Shown: positions 51,627 to 60,524, numbered from the stretch's first letter. The stretch is 64,000 bases of DNA from Pseudomonadota bacterium (GCA_041395565.1 JAWLAI010000003.1:248001-312000), one strand, 5' to 3'. Numbers and translations: made by a program. The notes: generated from the sequence alone by a model not told the origin.

Positions 51627-51666
51627 GTGTAATACACAAGTCATACGCCTGTAACGGCGCTGTCAC
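51627..51666 (+). promoter_or_regulatory. tandem Pho box (PhoB-binding site)
   Basis: Four seven-base units lie at an exact 11-base period: GTGTAAT, AAGTCAT, CTGTAAC, CTGTCAC (starting 51627, 51638, 51649, 51660). The last two with their 4-base spacer form an 18-base box close to the E. coli consensus CTGTCAT-N4-CTGTCAC. A -10-like TAGGAT follows ten bases later (51677-51682), the usual PhoB promoter spacing. The gene downstream is an OprP-like porin, which fits phosphate-starvation control. Confidence 0.75.
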
Positions 51667-51818
51667 AATCGCCGCCTAGGATGGCGCGCACGTTGGGGCG
51701 TGCGCGTCGGTTCGCACGTTCCTCTTTTCGCCTGCCGTGCAATGGCTGCGTAATCCACTTCCGGGTTGCGCCACACGGTGCGTGCTACCGTTTCCCAACC
51801 GCAACAGGAGTGACCGTC

Positions 51819-52985
51819 ATGAGCAAAAGACAAACCGCGCTGCTGCCGCTGGCACTGGCCTTATCCGCCACCGGCATGACATCGCACGCATCCGGCATCA
51901 CCGTCTACAAGGGCGACAACGGGGAGTACGTAAAGATGGGTGGCCGCATCCAGCTGCAGTACCACTCGGTCGATCCGGACGGCGGGCAGAAAACCGACAA
52001 GGTGTTTTTCCGCCGCCTGCGTCCCTTTATCGAGGGCAGCCTGCACAAGGACTGGAAGGCCAAGTTCCAGTTCGATCTGGGCGATGCCGAGGACGAGAAC
52101 GAGGTAGCCATCAAGGATGCCTACTTCGAGTACAAGGGCTTCGAAAACATGGAGGTCACGGTCGGCAACGCCTACTTCCCGTTCTCGCGCGAGGATATGA
52201 CCTCGTCCAAGCACCAGCAGCTGGTGGAACGCACCTTTGTCGGTGACCACAACTACGGTTCGCCCGAGCGCAACGCCGGCATCCACCTGACCGGTCACAG
52301 CGGCGGCAAGATGATCGGCTGGGGCGCCTCCTTCGCCTCGGCCTCGATCGACCCGGATGCCACGAAGATCGACTTCGATACCCCGGTCAACACCAACAGC
52401 GATTTCAATGAAGGCTGGATCTACGGTGGCCGCCTCGACTACTACCCGCTGGGCTACTTCGAGATGAAGCAGGGTGATTTCGACAACAGCGAACTCAAGG
52501 TGGCCGTCGGTGTGGCCGCCTTCGGCTGGAACAACGACGACGACAACAACACCTATACCACCGGTGGCGTTTCGACCAGCGCCACCAAGGCCGATCTCGA
52601 TACCGTCACCGGCTACGAGATCAGCGGCGCCGTCCGTGTCGCCGGGTTTTCGGTGGATGCCGAGTACAACAAGTTTACCGCCGATACGGTTGATCCGGCC
52701 TTTACCGGCGGCGTGTTCGTCAACGGTACCACCGACCTGGATAACTGGTCGGTCGAGGGGGGGTACATGGTCATCCCGGCAAAGCTGGAGCTGGTTGCCG
52801 GTTACCAGTCACAGGATGCGGACGGCTATGCCGACAAATGGAACCGTACCTCCATCGGCGCCAACTGGTTCTTCCACAAGGATGACGCCAAGGTCCAGCT
52901 GACCTACCAGATGGGTGAGAATCTTAACGGCGTCACGGGCGCCGACGCGAACGAGATCTTCCTGCAGGGCCAGTTCGTATTCTAG
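51819..52985 (+). CDS. phosphate-selective porin (OprO/OprP family)
   Basis: A 388-residue outer-membrane porin. A signal peptide (MSKRQTALLPLALALSATGM... ending near SHA-SG) leads into GDNGEYVKMGGRIQLQYHSV, the family's first strand. The conserved FFRRLRPFIEGSLHKDWKAK and GNAYFPFSREDMTSSKHQQL segments are seen, and the protein ends in a phenylalanine (FLQGQFVF), the outer-membrane assembly signal. The CAGGAG site supports the ATG at 51819. A tandem Pho box upstream suggests uptake of phosphate or phosphate-like anions under starvation. Confidence 0.92.
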   Translation: MSKRQTALLPLALALSATGMTSHASGITVYKGDNGEYVKMGGRIQLQYHSVDPDGGQKTDKVFFRRLRPFIEGSLHKDWKAKFQFDLGDAEDENEVAIKDAYFEYKGFENMEVTVGNAYFPFSREDMTSSKHQQLVERTFVGDHNYGSPERNAGIHLTGHSGGKMIGWGASFASASIDPDATKIDFDTPVNTNSDFNEGWIYGGRLDYYPLGYFEMKQGDFDNSELKVAVGVAAFGWNNDDDNNTYTTGGVSTSATKADLDTVTGYEISGAVRVAGFSVDAEYNKFTADTVDPAFTGGVFVNGTTDLDNWSVEGGYMVIPAKLELVAGYQSQDADGYADKWNRTSIGANWFFHKDDAKVQLTYQMGENLNGVTGADANEIFLQGQFVF

Positions 52986-52991
52986 TTGTCA

Positions 52992-53023
52992 ACCCGCTGC
53001 CGCAGACCGCTGCGGCAGCGGGT
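52992..53023 (+). terminator. perfect 14-bp hairpin after the porin gene
   Basis: ACCCGCTGCCGCAG-ACCG-CTGCGGCAGCGGGT is a perfect 14-bp stem with a four-base loop just after the porin stop. No T-run follows, so it may stop RNA polymerase with Rho or protect the mRNA end. Confidence 0.65.
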
Positions 53024-53279
53024 CATGCTCGCCACCATCCCGTGCCTGCAGGGACACGGAGCATACCCGGATGCAGCGCGGCATGGCTGCATAGATCAGG
53101 CGCAGCGGCAGCCCGCAAACCCCGGGCGTGCCGCCATCTGCCCCGCGCTTGTCGCGGTCATACACGGCAGAACTTGACGGCCCGCTATGGCCCCTGGCGG
53201 CAGGACGGCGGCGCGGCTGGCCCGGTTGTTGCAAGGATAGCGTCAGGATCAACCGGATTGCAGCCGTATTCCCGCGCCC

Positions 53280-54545
53280 ATGGTGTTATCGGTACCCAAT
53301 ATCGTACTGCTGGCCAAACAGCACGAAATCGACGCGCTGGAGCGCCTGGCCTCGAATGCGCGGCTGGTCGGCGTCATCGGGCACATGATCCATACGCTGC
53401 AGAGCGAGCGAGGCGCCACGAGCATCTTCCTGGCCTCGGCGGGCAATCGCTTTGCCTCCGAGCGTCTGGCGCTCGTAGAGGAATCAGAGGCCGTCGAACG
53501 CGAGCTGCGCACCGTCTTCGCAGCGCAGCTGGAGCAGACCGCCGGCGCCGGTGCCAGGCTGCTCTACCTGATGGCCTGGGTGTTGCTCGGGCTGGATGCC
53601 CTGCCCGAGCTCCGGCAACGCGCGGCGGCACGGCAGCTGCCGGCGGATGCCTCGGTGGCCGCCTACAGCCGCCTGATCGCAGGCCTCATCTCCCTGATCT
53701 TCGAGGTGGCGGATACCGCCATCGATCCCGAGATCTCGGTGCTGCTGGTGGCGCTCTTCAACCTGGTACAGGGCAAGGAGCTGGCAGGCCAGGAACGCGC
53801 CGTCGGCGCGCTGTCCTTCGCCTCCGGCATCTGTGACGGGGCGCACCAGCAGAGAATCCTGCACCTCATCGACGCCCAGGAGCGGAATTTCCAGGTTTTC
53901 TGCGAGTTTGCCGGCGACACGGTGGTGGCGCAGTGGCACGAGCAGCAGCACGCCCCGTATGTCGCCCAGCTGGAACGGCTGCGCCGGATCCTCTGCAGCA
54001 CGCGCCCCGGGGCGGCGCTCGACGCCAATCTCAGCAACGCCTGGTTCGAGTGCTGCAGCGAGCGTCTGGCCGGAGCCTGGACGTTGCAACGCGCACTCGT
54101 GGACCGGCTGCAGGCACGCTGCGCGACACTCATCGCTGGGGCGCAGCGCGAACTGGAGGACTCCGAGGGCATGCTCAAGGAACTACGCGCGAACCCGCCG
54201 GCCCGCGCCGGGCTGGTCGAGCGCTTCTTCGATTCGCAGGTGCCGGTCGAGCAGGCGCTGAGTTTCATGCCCAGCGACAACGGCGTGGATCATCACGGTC
54301 AGTCACTCATCGACGTGCTCCAGGCACAGTCCCGGCGTCTGGCCAGCATGGAGGACGAGCTGGCCACGGCGCGGCGCGCACTCAACGAGCGCAAGACCAT
54401 CGAGCGCGCCAAGGGTATCCTGATGGCGCGTTTCAATCTCACCGAGGACGCCGCCTACAAGAAGCTGCGTACCGCATCCATGCAGCAGAACCGGCGCCTC
54501 GTGGAGGTCGCCGAGGCGGCCCTGGCGCTCGTCGCGTTCACCTGA
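53280..54545 (+). CDS. nasR: NIT-ANTAR transcription antiterminator (NasR-like)
   Basis: A 421-residue regulator with an N-terminal nitrate/nitrite-sensing NIT domain (residues about 25-290, with HMIHTLQSERGATSIFLASA and a long helical bundle) and a C-terminal ANTAR RNA-binding domain (residues about 350-415, RRALNERKTIERAKGILMAR followed by the family helices and EDAAYKKLRTASMQ). In Klebsiella, NasR binds nitrate or nitrite and lets polymerase pass a leader terminator. Exactly such a terminator lies in the leader of nirC just downstream. The start ATG at 53280 lacks a strong ribosome site. Confidence 0.93.
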   Translation: MVLSVPNIVLLAKQHEIDALERLASNARLVGVIGHMIHTLQSERGATSIFLASAGNRFASERLALVEESEAVERELRTVFAAQLEQTAGAGARLLYLMAWVLLGLDALPELRQRAAARQLPADASVAAYSRLIAGLISLIFEVADTAIDPEISVLLVALFNLVQGKELAGQERAVGALSFASGICDGAHQQRILHLIDAQERNFQVFCEFAGDTVVAQWHEQQHAPYVAQLERLRRILCSTRPGAALDANLSNAWFECCSERLAGAWTLQRALVDRLQARCATLIAGAQRELEDSEGMLKELRANPPARAGLVERFFDSQVPVEQALSFMPSDNGVDHHGQSLIDVLQAQSRRLASMEDELATARRALNERKTIERAKGILMARFNLTEDAAYKKLRTASMQQNRRLVEVAEAALALVAFT

Positions 54546-54659
54546 AACTGCACCAGGCCGGTTCGCGCCGCCGCTGTCGCGCACCATTGCAGGGCGCGAC
54601 TCCCGACCCGCCCCGTTGCGGCAATGCGTAAGCAGAGGCCCGGCAGGCATTTTCCATCC

Positions 54660-54675
54660 TGGCATGGATCCTGCA
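54660..54675 (+). promoter_or_regulatory. sigma-54-like promoter of the nirC operon
   Basis: TGGCATG-GATC-CTGCA matches the sigma-54 -24/-12 consensus with the invariant GG and GC at correct spacing and two deviations elsewhere. Two GCACC half-sites upstream, at 54549-54565 (TGCACC-N5-GGTTCG, one good half) and 54581-54585, resemble NtrC boxes (TGCACC-N5-GGTGCA). Transcription would begin near 54687, just ahead of the leader hairpins. Confidence 0.5.
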
Positions 54676-54690
54676 AATTCACTCTTGTCA

Positions 54691-54732
54691 GGCCAACGGC
54701 GGCCCGGCGCAAGCGCGGTGTGTATGCGCCGC
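54691..54732 (+). ncRNA. candidate ANTAR-responsive leader hairpins
   Basis: Two small hairpins with six-base loops lie between the presumed start point and the terminator. H1 is GGCC-AACGGC-GGCC (54691-54704); its loop has A at position 1 and G at position 4, the ANTAR signature. H2 is GCGGTG-TGTATG-CGCCGC (54715-54732, one G-U pair), whose loop does not show the A/G signature. The tandem-hairpin layout matches known ANTAR targets, but the fit is partial. Confidence 0.4.
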
Positions 54733-54748
54733 ACTGGTGAATGGATAA

Positions 54749-54805
54749 AGGCGTCCATCTCCGTGTCCTCGGTTTGGGGTGCGGACATGGACGCCTGTTT
54801 TTTTT
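54749..54805 (+). terminator. leader terminator (attenuator) of the nirC operon
   Basis: AGGCGTCCAT (54749-54758) pairs perfectly with ATGGACGCCT (54787-54796), with an inner GTCC/GGAC pairing, followed by G and eight T residues. It stands 29 bases before nirC and after the antiterminator gene, so it would block the nirC-kinase-cynS-nirBD operon unless the NIT-ANTAR protein acts. Confidence 0.9.
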
Positions 54806-54833
54806 GCGCAGTCTCGAACCGAGGGGAATGATC

Positions 54834-55679
54834 ATGGCCTATTTGCTGCCTTCTGAATTTGCCACCAAGATGGTGGATGCGGGTGAATCCAAAATCTACA
54901 TGTCGACGCGCGATACGTTGATCCGGGCCTACATGGCCGGGGCGATCCTCGCGCTGGCGGCCGTCTTCGCTATCACCATCACCGTGCAGACCGGCTCGCC
55001 GCTGATCGGGGCGATCCTGTTCCCGGTCGGCTTCTCCATGCTCTACCTCATGGGATTTGACCTGCTGACCGGCGTGTTCGTGCTCACCCCGCTGGCCCTG
55101 CTGGACCGGCGCCCCGGCGTGACCGTCAGCGGCGTGTTGCGGAACTGGGGACTGGTTTTCGTGGGCAACTTCGCGGGGGCGCTCACGGTCGCCGTGATGA
55201 TGGCGTTCGTGTTCACCTACGGGTTCTCCACGGATCCGGGGCCGGTCGGTACCAAGATCGCCGGTATCGGCGAGGCGCGCACCCTCGGTTATGCGAAGTA
55301 CGGCCTGGCCGGCTGGCTCACCATCTTCCTGCGCGGCATGCTCTGCAACTGGATGGTGTCCATGGGCGTGGTCGGCGCCATGATCTCCACCACGGTCAGC
55401 GGCAAGGTCATCGCCATGTGGATGCCGATCATGCTGTTCTTCTTCATGACCTTCGAGCACTCGGTGGTGAACATGTTCCTGTTCCCGTCCGCGATGATCA
55501 TGGGCGGTGATTTCTCGATCGCGCAGTATTTCATCTGGAACGAGATACCCACGGCGCTGGGCAACCTGGTCGGCGGCCTCGCCTTCACCGGGCTGACGCT
55601 GTACAGCACCCATGTCAGGACTGCGCCGAAGCGCGAACTCGCGCAGGTGCGTACCGCGCCGGAGCGTCACGCCGCCTGA
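54834..55679 (+). CDS. nirC: formate/nitrite transporter family protein NirC
   Basis: NirC (281 residues) is a pentameric channel of the FNT family with six helices, carrying nitrite (or formate) across the inner membrane. Conserved features: YMSTRDTLIRAYMAGAILAL at the start, the FPVGFSMLYLMGFDLLTGVF stretch, NWGLVFVGNFAGALTVAVMM, LRGMLCNWMVSMGVVGAM and FFMTFEHSVVNMFLFPSAMI with the central conserved His. GAGGGG upstream marks the ATG at 54834. It sits behind the ANTAR-type attenuator, and its products feed NirBD. Confidence 0.95.
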   Translation: MAYLLPSEFATKMVDAGESKIYMSTRDTLIRAYMAGAILALAAVFAITITVQTGSPLIGAILFPVGFSMLYLMGFDLLTGVFVLTPLALLDRRPGVTVSGVLRNWGLVFVGNFAGALTVAVMMAFVFTYGFSTDPGPVGTKIAGIGEARTLGYAKYGLAGWLTIFLRGMLCNWMVSMGVVGAMISTTVSGKVIAMWMPIMLFFFMTFEHSVVNMFLFPSAMIMGGDFSIAQYFIWNEIPTALGNLVGGLAFTGLTLYSTHVRTAPKRELAQVRTAPERHAA

Positions 55680-55694
55680 GCGGTGCCTGAGGGT

Positions 55695-55723
55695 GGGCGC
55701 CGGCCCCTCTAGGGCCGGCGCCC
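55695..55723 (+). other. perfect 12-bp hairpin between nirC and the kinase-phosphatase gene
   Basis: GGGCGCCGGCCC-CTCTA-GGGCCGGCGCCC forms an extremely stable stem that ends 11 bases before the next ATG. It has no T-run. It could stop or slow polymerase, protect the nirC mRNA end, or hide the next ribosome-binding site and lower kinase expression. Confidence 0.7.
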
Positions 55724-55734
55724 GGCCGGTGACC

Positions 55735-57471
55735 ATGTCCAGCACACTGACAGTCAGCGTAGGCCAGTATTCCGACCGCGGTCGCAAGGCGGTGAACCAG
55801 GATTATCATGGCATCCACATCCCGCCGGAACCGCTGCTGGGAACCAAAGGGATCGCCGTGGCGCTGGCCGACGGCATCAGCAGCAGCGAGGTCAGCCAGA
55901 TCGCCAGCCAGACGGCCGTGAACGGCTTCCTGGCAGACTACTTCTGCACCTCCGAGGCCTGGTCGGTGAAGCAGTCCGCGCAACGTGTGCTGCGCGCGAC
56001 CAATTCCTGGCTACATGCCCAGACCCGGCAGAGCCGTTACCGCTATGACCGGGACAAGGGTTACGTCTGTACCTTCAGTGCGCTGATCCTCAAGTCCGCC
56101 ACGGCATACCTGTTCCACGTCGGCGATACCCGCATCTACCGCCTGCGCGGTGCAGCCCTGGAACAACTCACCGAAGACCATCGTTACTGGGTGTCCCGCG
56201 AGACCAGCTACCTGGGCCGCGCCCTGGGTATCAATGAACACCTGGATATCGATCACCGGGTCCTGGTGCTGGAGCCGGGTGACATCTTCGTACTGATGTC
56301 CGACGGTGTGTACGAACACGTGACCGGCAACGAGGTCGTCGAGGCCGTCGCCGGGCATGGACAGGATCTGGACGCGGCCGCACAGACCATCGTCGCGGCC
56401 GCTCTCGCACAGGGCAGTGCGGACAACCTGACCTTGCAGTTGCTGCGCATCGACACCCTGCCGGAACCGGCGGCCGGCGAGATTTGCCGGCAGCTGACCG
56501 CATTGCCGTTGCCGCCGCAACTGGATGCGCGGATGGCATTCGACGGTTACCGGATCGTGCGTCAGCTCCATGCCAGCAGTCGCAGTCATGCCTTTCTTGC
56601 TGTGGACGATGCCAGCGGTGAACAGGTCGTCATCAAGATCCCGTCCATCGACCAGCGCGGGGACCCGGCCTACCTGGAGCGCTTTCTCATGGAGGAATGG
56701 ATCGCCCGGCGCATCAGCAATGCCCACGTGCTCAAGCCCTGTGCCCTGACCCGCAAACGCAACTATCAGTATATCGCCATGGAGTATATCGAGGGCCAGA
56801 CCCTGGCGCAGTGGCTGCGCGACAATCCGCAGCCGGCGCTGGAGACGGTCCGCGACATCGTCGTGCAGATCGCGCGGGGTCTGCAGGCCTTTCATCGCCT
56901 GGAGATGCTGCACCAGGACCTGCGGCCGGAAAACATCATGATCGACACCACTGGTACGGTGAAGATCATCGACTTCGGTTCCACCCGGGTGGCGGGCCTG
57001 GCGGAAATGGATGCAACGGACGGTGCGGCGCCCATCCTGGGCACCGAGCAGTATTCGGCGCCCGAATATTTCCTCGGCGAGAACGGCACCACGCGTTCCG
57101 ACATCTTCTCCCTCGGCGTGATCGCCTACCAGATGCTCACCGGCAGCCTGCCCTACGGCACGCGCGTGCCGCGCTGCCGCACCCGGGCCGCGCAGCGCAA
57201 GCTCGTGTATGCGAGCGCGCGCAGTGCCCGGCGTCCGCTGCCCGTCTGGGTCGACGAGACCATCCGCAAGGCGGTGCATCCCGATCCCTGGCGGCGCTAC
57301 GGGGAACTGTCCGAGTTCGTGCACGACCTGCAGCAGCCGAACCCGGCCTTCCTGCGCAAGTCGCGGCCGCCCCTGATCGAGCGGGACCCGGTGCTGTTCT
57401 GGAAAACACTGACCCTGTGTCTGGCGGTGGCGCTCGTCGTGGCGCTGTGCCGGCATCCGGCGGCGGCATGA
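55735..57471 (+). CDS. fused PP2C phosphatase / Ser-Thr protein kinase, membrane anchored
   Basis: A 578-residue two-domain signalling enzyme. Residues 1-240 are a PP2C-type phosphatase: GQYSDRGRKAVNQDYHGI, LADGISSSEVSQIAS, HVGDTRIYRLRG, MSDGVYEHVTG and DNLTLQLL give the metal-binding aspartates. Residues about 265-545 are a Hanks-type kinase with VVIKIP (Lys), HQDLRPENIMID (catalytic Asp) and IDFGSTRV (DFG). A single hydrophobic helix (LTLCLAVALVVALC) at the C-terminus anchors it to the membrane. Such fusions recur near nitrite/nitrate assimilation genes. The target is unknown; NirC or NirBD are candidates by context only. Confidence 0.93.
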   Translation: MSSTLTVSVGQYSDRGRKAVNQDYHGIHIPPEPLLGTKGIAVALADGISSSEVSQIASQTAVNGFLADYFCTSEAWSVKQSAQRVLRATNSWLHAQTRQSRYRYDRDKGYVCTFSALILKSATAYLFHVGDTRIYRLRGAALEQLTEDHRYWVSRETSYLGRALGINEHLDIDHRVLVLEPGDIFVLMSDGVYEHVTGNEVVEAVAGHGQDLDAAAQTIVAAALAQGSADNLTLQLLRIDTLPEPAAGEICRQLTALPLPPQLDARMAFDGYRIVRQLHASSRSHAFLAVDDASGEQVVIKIPSIDQRGDPAYLERFLMEEWIARRISNAHVLKPCALTRKRNYQYIAMEYIEGQTLAQWLRDNPQPALETVRDIVVQIARGLQAFHRLEMLHQDLRPENIMIDTTGTVKIIDFGSTRVAGLAEMDATDGAAPILGTEQYSAPEYFLGENGTTRSDIFSLGVIAYQMLTGSLPYGTRVPRCRTRAAQRKLVYASARSARRPLPVWVDETIRKAVHPDPWRRYGELSEFVHDLQQPNPAFLRKSRPPLIERDPVLFWKTLTLCLAVALVVALCRHPAAA

Positions 57472-57534
57472 GTGCGATGACCGCCGCGAACCGTGGTTTT
57501 GTCGTAACACGTTCCACCGTGCAAGGAGGTAGTC

Positions 57535-57978
57535 ATGAACCGTGAAGATGTTACCCGACTCGTCCTCGATGGCAAACGCCGCAAGCGGCTGTCGTGGACG
57601 CAACTGGCCGCCGCCATCGGTCAGAGCAAGGAATGGTCGACTGCGGCACTGCTGGGCCAGATGACGCTGACACCGGAACAGGCCGGTAAGGTCGGCGCGT
57701 TGCTGGAGCTGCCCACGGAGGCAATCGAGCTGTTGCAGGAGGTGCCTTACAAGGGCTCACTGCCGACCGCGGTACCCACGGATCCGCTCATCTATCGCTT
57801 CTACGAGCTGGTGAATGTCTACGGCGCCACCATCAAGGCGCTCATCCACGAGGAGTTCGGCGACGGCATCATGAGCGCGATCGACTTTTCCATGGATATC
57901 ACGCGCGAACCGGATCCCAAGGGGGACCGGGTGCACATCGTGATGAGCGGGAAGTTTCTGCCGTACAAGATGTATTGA
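57535..57978 (+). CDS. cynS: cyanate hydratase (cyanase)
   Basis: CynS (147 residues) turns cyanate and bicarbonate into CO2 and carbamate, which decays to ammonia and CO2. The three catalytic residues fit exactly: Arg88 and Glu91 (LIYRFYELVNVYG) and Ser114 (GIMSAIDFSM), the same spacing as Arg96, Glu99 and Ser122 in E. coli. The N-terminal helix-turn-helix-like domain is present. AAGGAGG precedes the ATG. In this operon it sits between the kinase and nirB, so cyanate use is co-regulated with nitrite assimilation. No cynT carbonic anhydrase or cyanate transporter is adjacent. Confidence 0.97.
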   Translation: MNREDVTRLVLDGKRRKRLSWTQLAAAIGQSKEWSTAALLGQMTLTPEQAGKVGALLELPTEAIELLQEVPYKGSLPTAVPTDPLIYRFYELVNVYGATIKALIHEEFGDGIMSAIDFSMDITREPDPKGDRVHIVMSGKFLPYKMY

Positions 57979-58054
57979 GACATGCAGCGGCGCTACGCGT
58001 CCGTGGCTGCTGGTGAGACGTATCCATCCGAATGACGCAAGCAAGGGTTTAGTT

Positions 58055-60508
58055 ATGGCACGCATGAAACTGGTTCTGGTGGGCAACGGCATGGCAGGTA
58101 TCCGCACGCTGGAGGAACTGCTGAAATCCGCTCCCGACATGTACGACATCACGGTGTTCGGCGACGAACCGCATCCCAATTACAACCGCATCATGCTCTC
58201 GCCGCTGCTGGCCGGGGAGCAGACGCTGGAACAGATCGTGCTGAACGACCGCGACTGGTACGCGGCGCACGGAATCACGCTGCACAGCGGCAGGCGGGTG
58301 GTGCAGATCGACCGCAGGCGCCGTTGCGTCCAGGCCGACGATGGCAGCCGGGCGGAGTACGACCGGCTGCTGCTGGCCACCGGTTCCAGGCCCTTCGTAC
58401 TGCCCGTGCCCGGCACCGACCTGGATGGCGTGGTCGGGTTCCGCGACATCGCCGACGTCGATCGCATGATCGAGGCCGCGTCCCGGTTCAGCTGCGCGGT
58501 GGTCATCGGCGGCGGCCTGCTGGGCCTGGAAGCGGCGAACGGCCTCAAGGCGCGCGGCATGGAGGTCACCGTCGTGCACCTCGCGCCCTGGCTGCTGGAG
58601 CGCCAGCTGGACAAGCCGGCGGCGAACCTGCTGCAGCAGAGCCTGGAGGCGAAAGGGCTGCGCTTCCTGCTGGAGCAGCAGACGCAGGAACTCGTGCGCG
58701 GCGAATCGGGTCGGGTGTGCGCCGTGAAATTCACGGATGGATCCGCGGTGCCGGCCGATCTCGTGGTGATGGCGGTGGGTATACGCCCCAACACGGCGCT
58801 GGCGGAGGCGGCCGGGCTGCACTGCCAGCGGGGTATCGTGGTCAACGACACTATGCAGACCTACGATCCGGCCATCTACGCCGTGGGGGAATGCGTCAAC
58901 CACCGCGGTATCGCCTACGGCCTGGTGGCGCCGCTGTTCGAGCAGGCGAAGGTCTGCGCCAACCACCTGGCCGAGCACGGCGTGGCACGCTATCAGGGCT
59001 CGATGACCTCGACCAAGCTGAAGGTTACCGGCATCGACCTGTTCTCGGCCGGTAATTTCACCGGCGGCGAGGACTGCGAAGAGATCGTGTTCCAGGACCC
59101 CGGGCGTGGCGCCTACAAGAAGCTGGTGCTCAGGGACAACCGGGTGGCGGGCGCCTGTCTGTACGGCGACACCCTGGACGGGGCCTGGTATTTCGAACTG
59201 ATGCGCGACGGAACCGATGTTTCAGACTACCGAGACAGACTGCTGTTCGGCCGGCATCACATCGGTGATTCCGGCGCCGGGGGCGGTGACGAACAGACCC
59301 GTCTGATGACACTGCCCGATACGGCGGAGATCTGCGGCTGCAACGGCGTGTGCAAGGGCGACATCGTCAAGGCGATCCGGGACAAGAAGCTGTTCACCCT
59401 GGACGAGGTGCGTGCCCACACCAAGGCCTCCGCCTCCTGCGGCTCCTGCACCGGTCTGGTGGAGACGCTGCTGACCGCCACCGCAGGCGGCGACTATTCC
59501 ACGGCGCCATCGCGGAAGCCCCTGTGCGCCTGCACCGAACACACGCACGACGAGGTGCGCGCCGCGATCGTCGCGCAGGGGCTGAAAACCATGCCGGATA
59601 CCATGCGCTTCCTGGAGTGGAAGACGCCCGACGGCTGCAACAAGTGCCGCCCGGCACTGAACTATTACCTGCTCTGCGCCTGGCCCACGGAATACGCCGA
59701 CGACGCCCAGTCCCGTTACATCAACGAGCGCGCGCATGGCAACATCCAGAAGGACGGCACGTTTTCCGTCGTACCGCGCATGTTCGGCGGCTTGTGTACC
59801 CCGAGCGACCTGCGCGCGATCGCCGACGTGGCCGACAAGTTCAGCGTGCCGGAGATGAAGGTCACCGGCGGCCAGCGTATCGACCTGTTCGGGGTGAGAA
59901 AGGAAGACCTGCCCGCGCTGTGGGCCGACCTGTCCGCCGCCGGTTTCGTCTCCGGCCATGCCTACGGCAAGGCCCTGCGTACGGTGAAGACCTGCGTGGG
60001 CAGCCAGTGGTGCCGTTTCGGCACCCAGGATTCCACCGGGCTGGGCGTGCAGCTGGAACAGCTGACCTGGGGTTCGTGGATGCCGCACAAGTTCAAGCTC
60101 GCGGTCTCGGGCTGTCCGCGCAACTGCGCCGAGGCGACCATCAAGGATTTCGGCGTGGTGTGCGTGGATTCCGGCTACGAACTGCACGTCGGCGGCAACG
60201 GCGGTATCAAGGTGCGGGTCACCGACCTGCTGTGCAAGGTGGAGACCGAGGCGCAGGTGCTGGAATACTGTGCCGCATTCACGCAGCTCTACCGCGAGGA
60301 GGCCCACTACCTGGAGCGCACCGCCCCGTGGGTGGAGCGGGTGGGGCTGGCCCACATCAAGCAGCGGGTGGTGGAGGATGCCGCCAGCCGTGAGGCCCTG
60401 GCGGAACGCTTCCGGGTCTCGCAGCAGCCTGCCCAGATCGACCCCTGGAAGGCGCGCGCGGAAGGCGCGCAGCAGCATGAATACACACCCCTGGCCAGAC
60501 TGGCCTGA
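58055..60508 (+). CDS. nirB: nitrite reductase (NADH) large subunit
   Basis: NirB (817 residues) reduces nitrite to ammonia with NAD(P)H in the cytoplasm. Domains in order: FAD/NAD-binding oxidoreductase (KLVLVGNGMAGIRTLEELL, GSRPFVLPVPGTDLDGV, VVIGGGLLGLEAANGLKARG), a BFD-like [2Fe-2S] part (CGCNGVCKGDIVKAI, CGSCTGLVE), and the siroheme/[4Fe-4S] domain with the four ligands Cys647, Cys653 (CVGSQWC) and Cys687, Cys691 (SGCPRNC). The start is MARMKLVLVG at 58055; longer in-frame starts lack a matching family N-terminus. Co-transcribed with cynS and nirD. Confidence 0.97.
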   Translation: MARMKLVLVGNGMAGIRTLEELLKSAPDMYDITVFGDEPHPNYNRIMLSPLLAGEQTLEQIVLNDRDWYAAHGITLHSGRRVVQIDRRRRCVQADDGSRAEYDRLLLATGSRPFVLPVPGTDLDGVVGFRDIADVDRMIEAASRFSCAVVIGGGLLGLEAANGLKARGMEVTVVHLAPWLLERQLDKPAANLLQQSLEAKGLRFLLEQQTQELVRGESGRVCAVKFTDGSAVPADLVVMAVGIRPNTALAEAAGLHCQRGIVVNDTMQTYDPAIYAVGECVNHRGIAYGLVAPLFEQAKVCANHLAEHGVARYQGSMTSTKLKVTGIDLFSAGNFTGGEDCEEIVFQDPGRGAYKKLVLRDNRVAGACLYGDTLDGAWYFELMRDGTDVSDYRDRLLFGRHHIGDSGAGGGDEQTRLMTLPDTAEICGCNGVCKGDIVKAIRDKKLFTLDEVRAHTKASASCGSCTGLVETLLTATAGGDYSTAPSRKPLCACTEHTHDEVRAAIVAQGLKTMPDTMRFLEWKTPDGCNKCRPALNYYLLCAWPTEYADDAQSRYINERAHGNIQKDGTFSVVPRMFGGLCTPSDLRAIADVADKFSVPEMKVTGGQRIDLFGVRKEDLPALWADLSAAGFVSGHAYGKALRTVKTCVGSQWCRFGTQDSTGLGVQLEQLTWGSWMPHKFKLAVSGCPRNCAEATIKDFGVVCVDSGYELHVGGNGGIKVRVTDLLCKVETEAQVLEYCAAFTQLYREEAHYLERTAPWVERVGLAHIKQRVVEDAASREALAERFRVSQQPAQIDPWKARAEGAQQHEYTPLARLA

Positions 60509-60524
60509 ACCGGAGAACATCGCA

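Noticed and set aside
54653..54668. TCCAT-CCTGGC-ATGGA hairpin as first ANTAR hairpin
   Set aside because: It overlaps the sigma-54-like promoter and would lie ahead of the expected start point, and its loop lacks the A at position 1.
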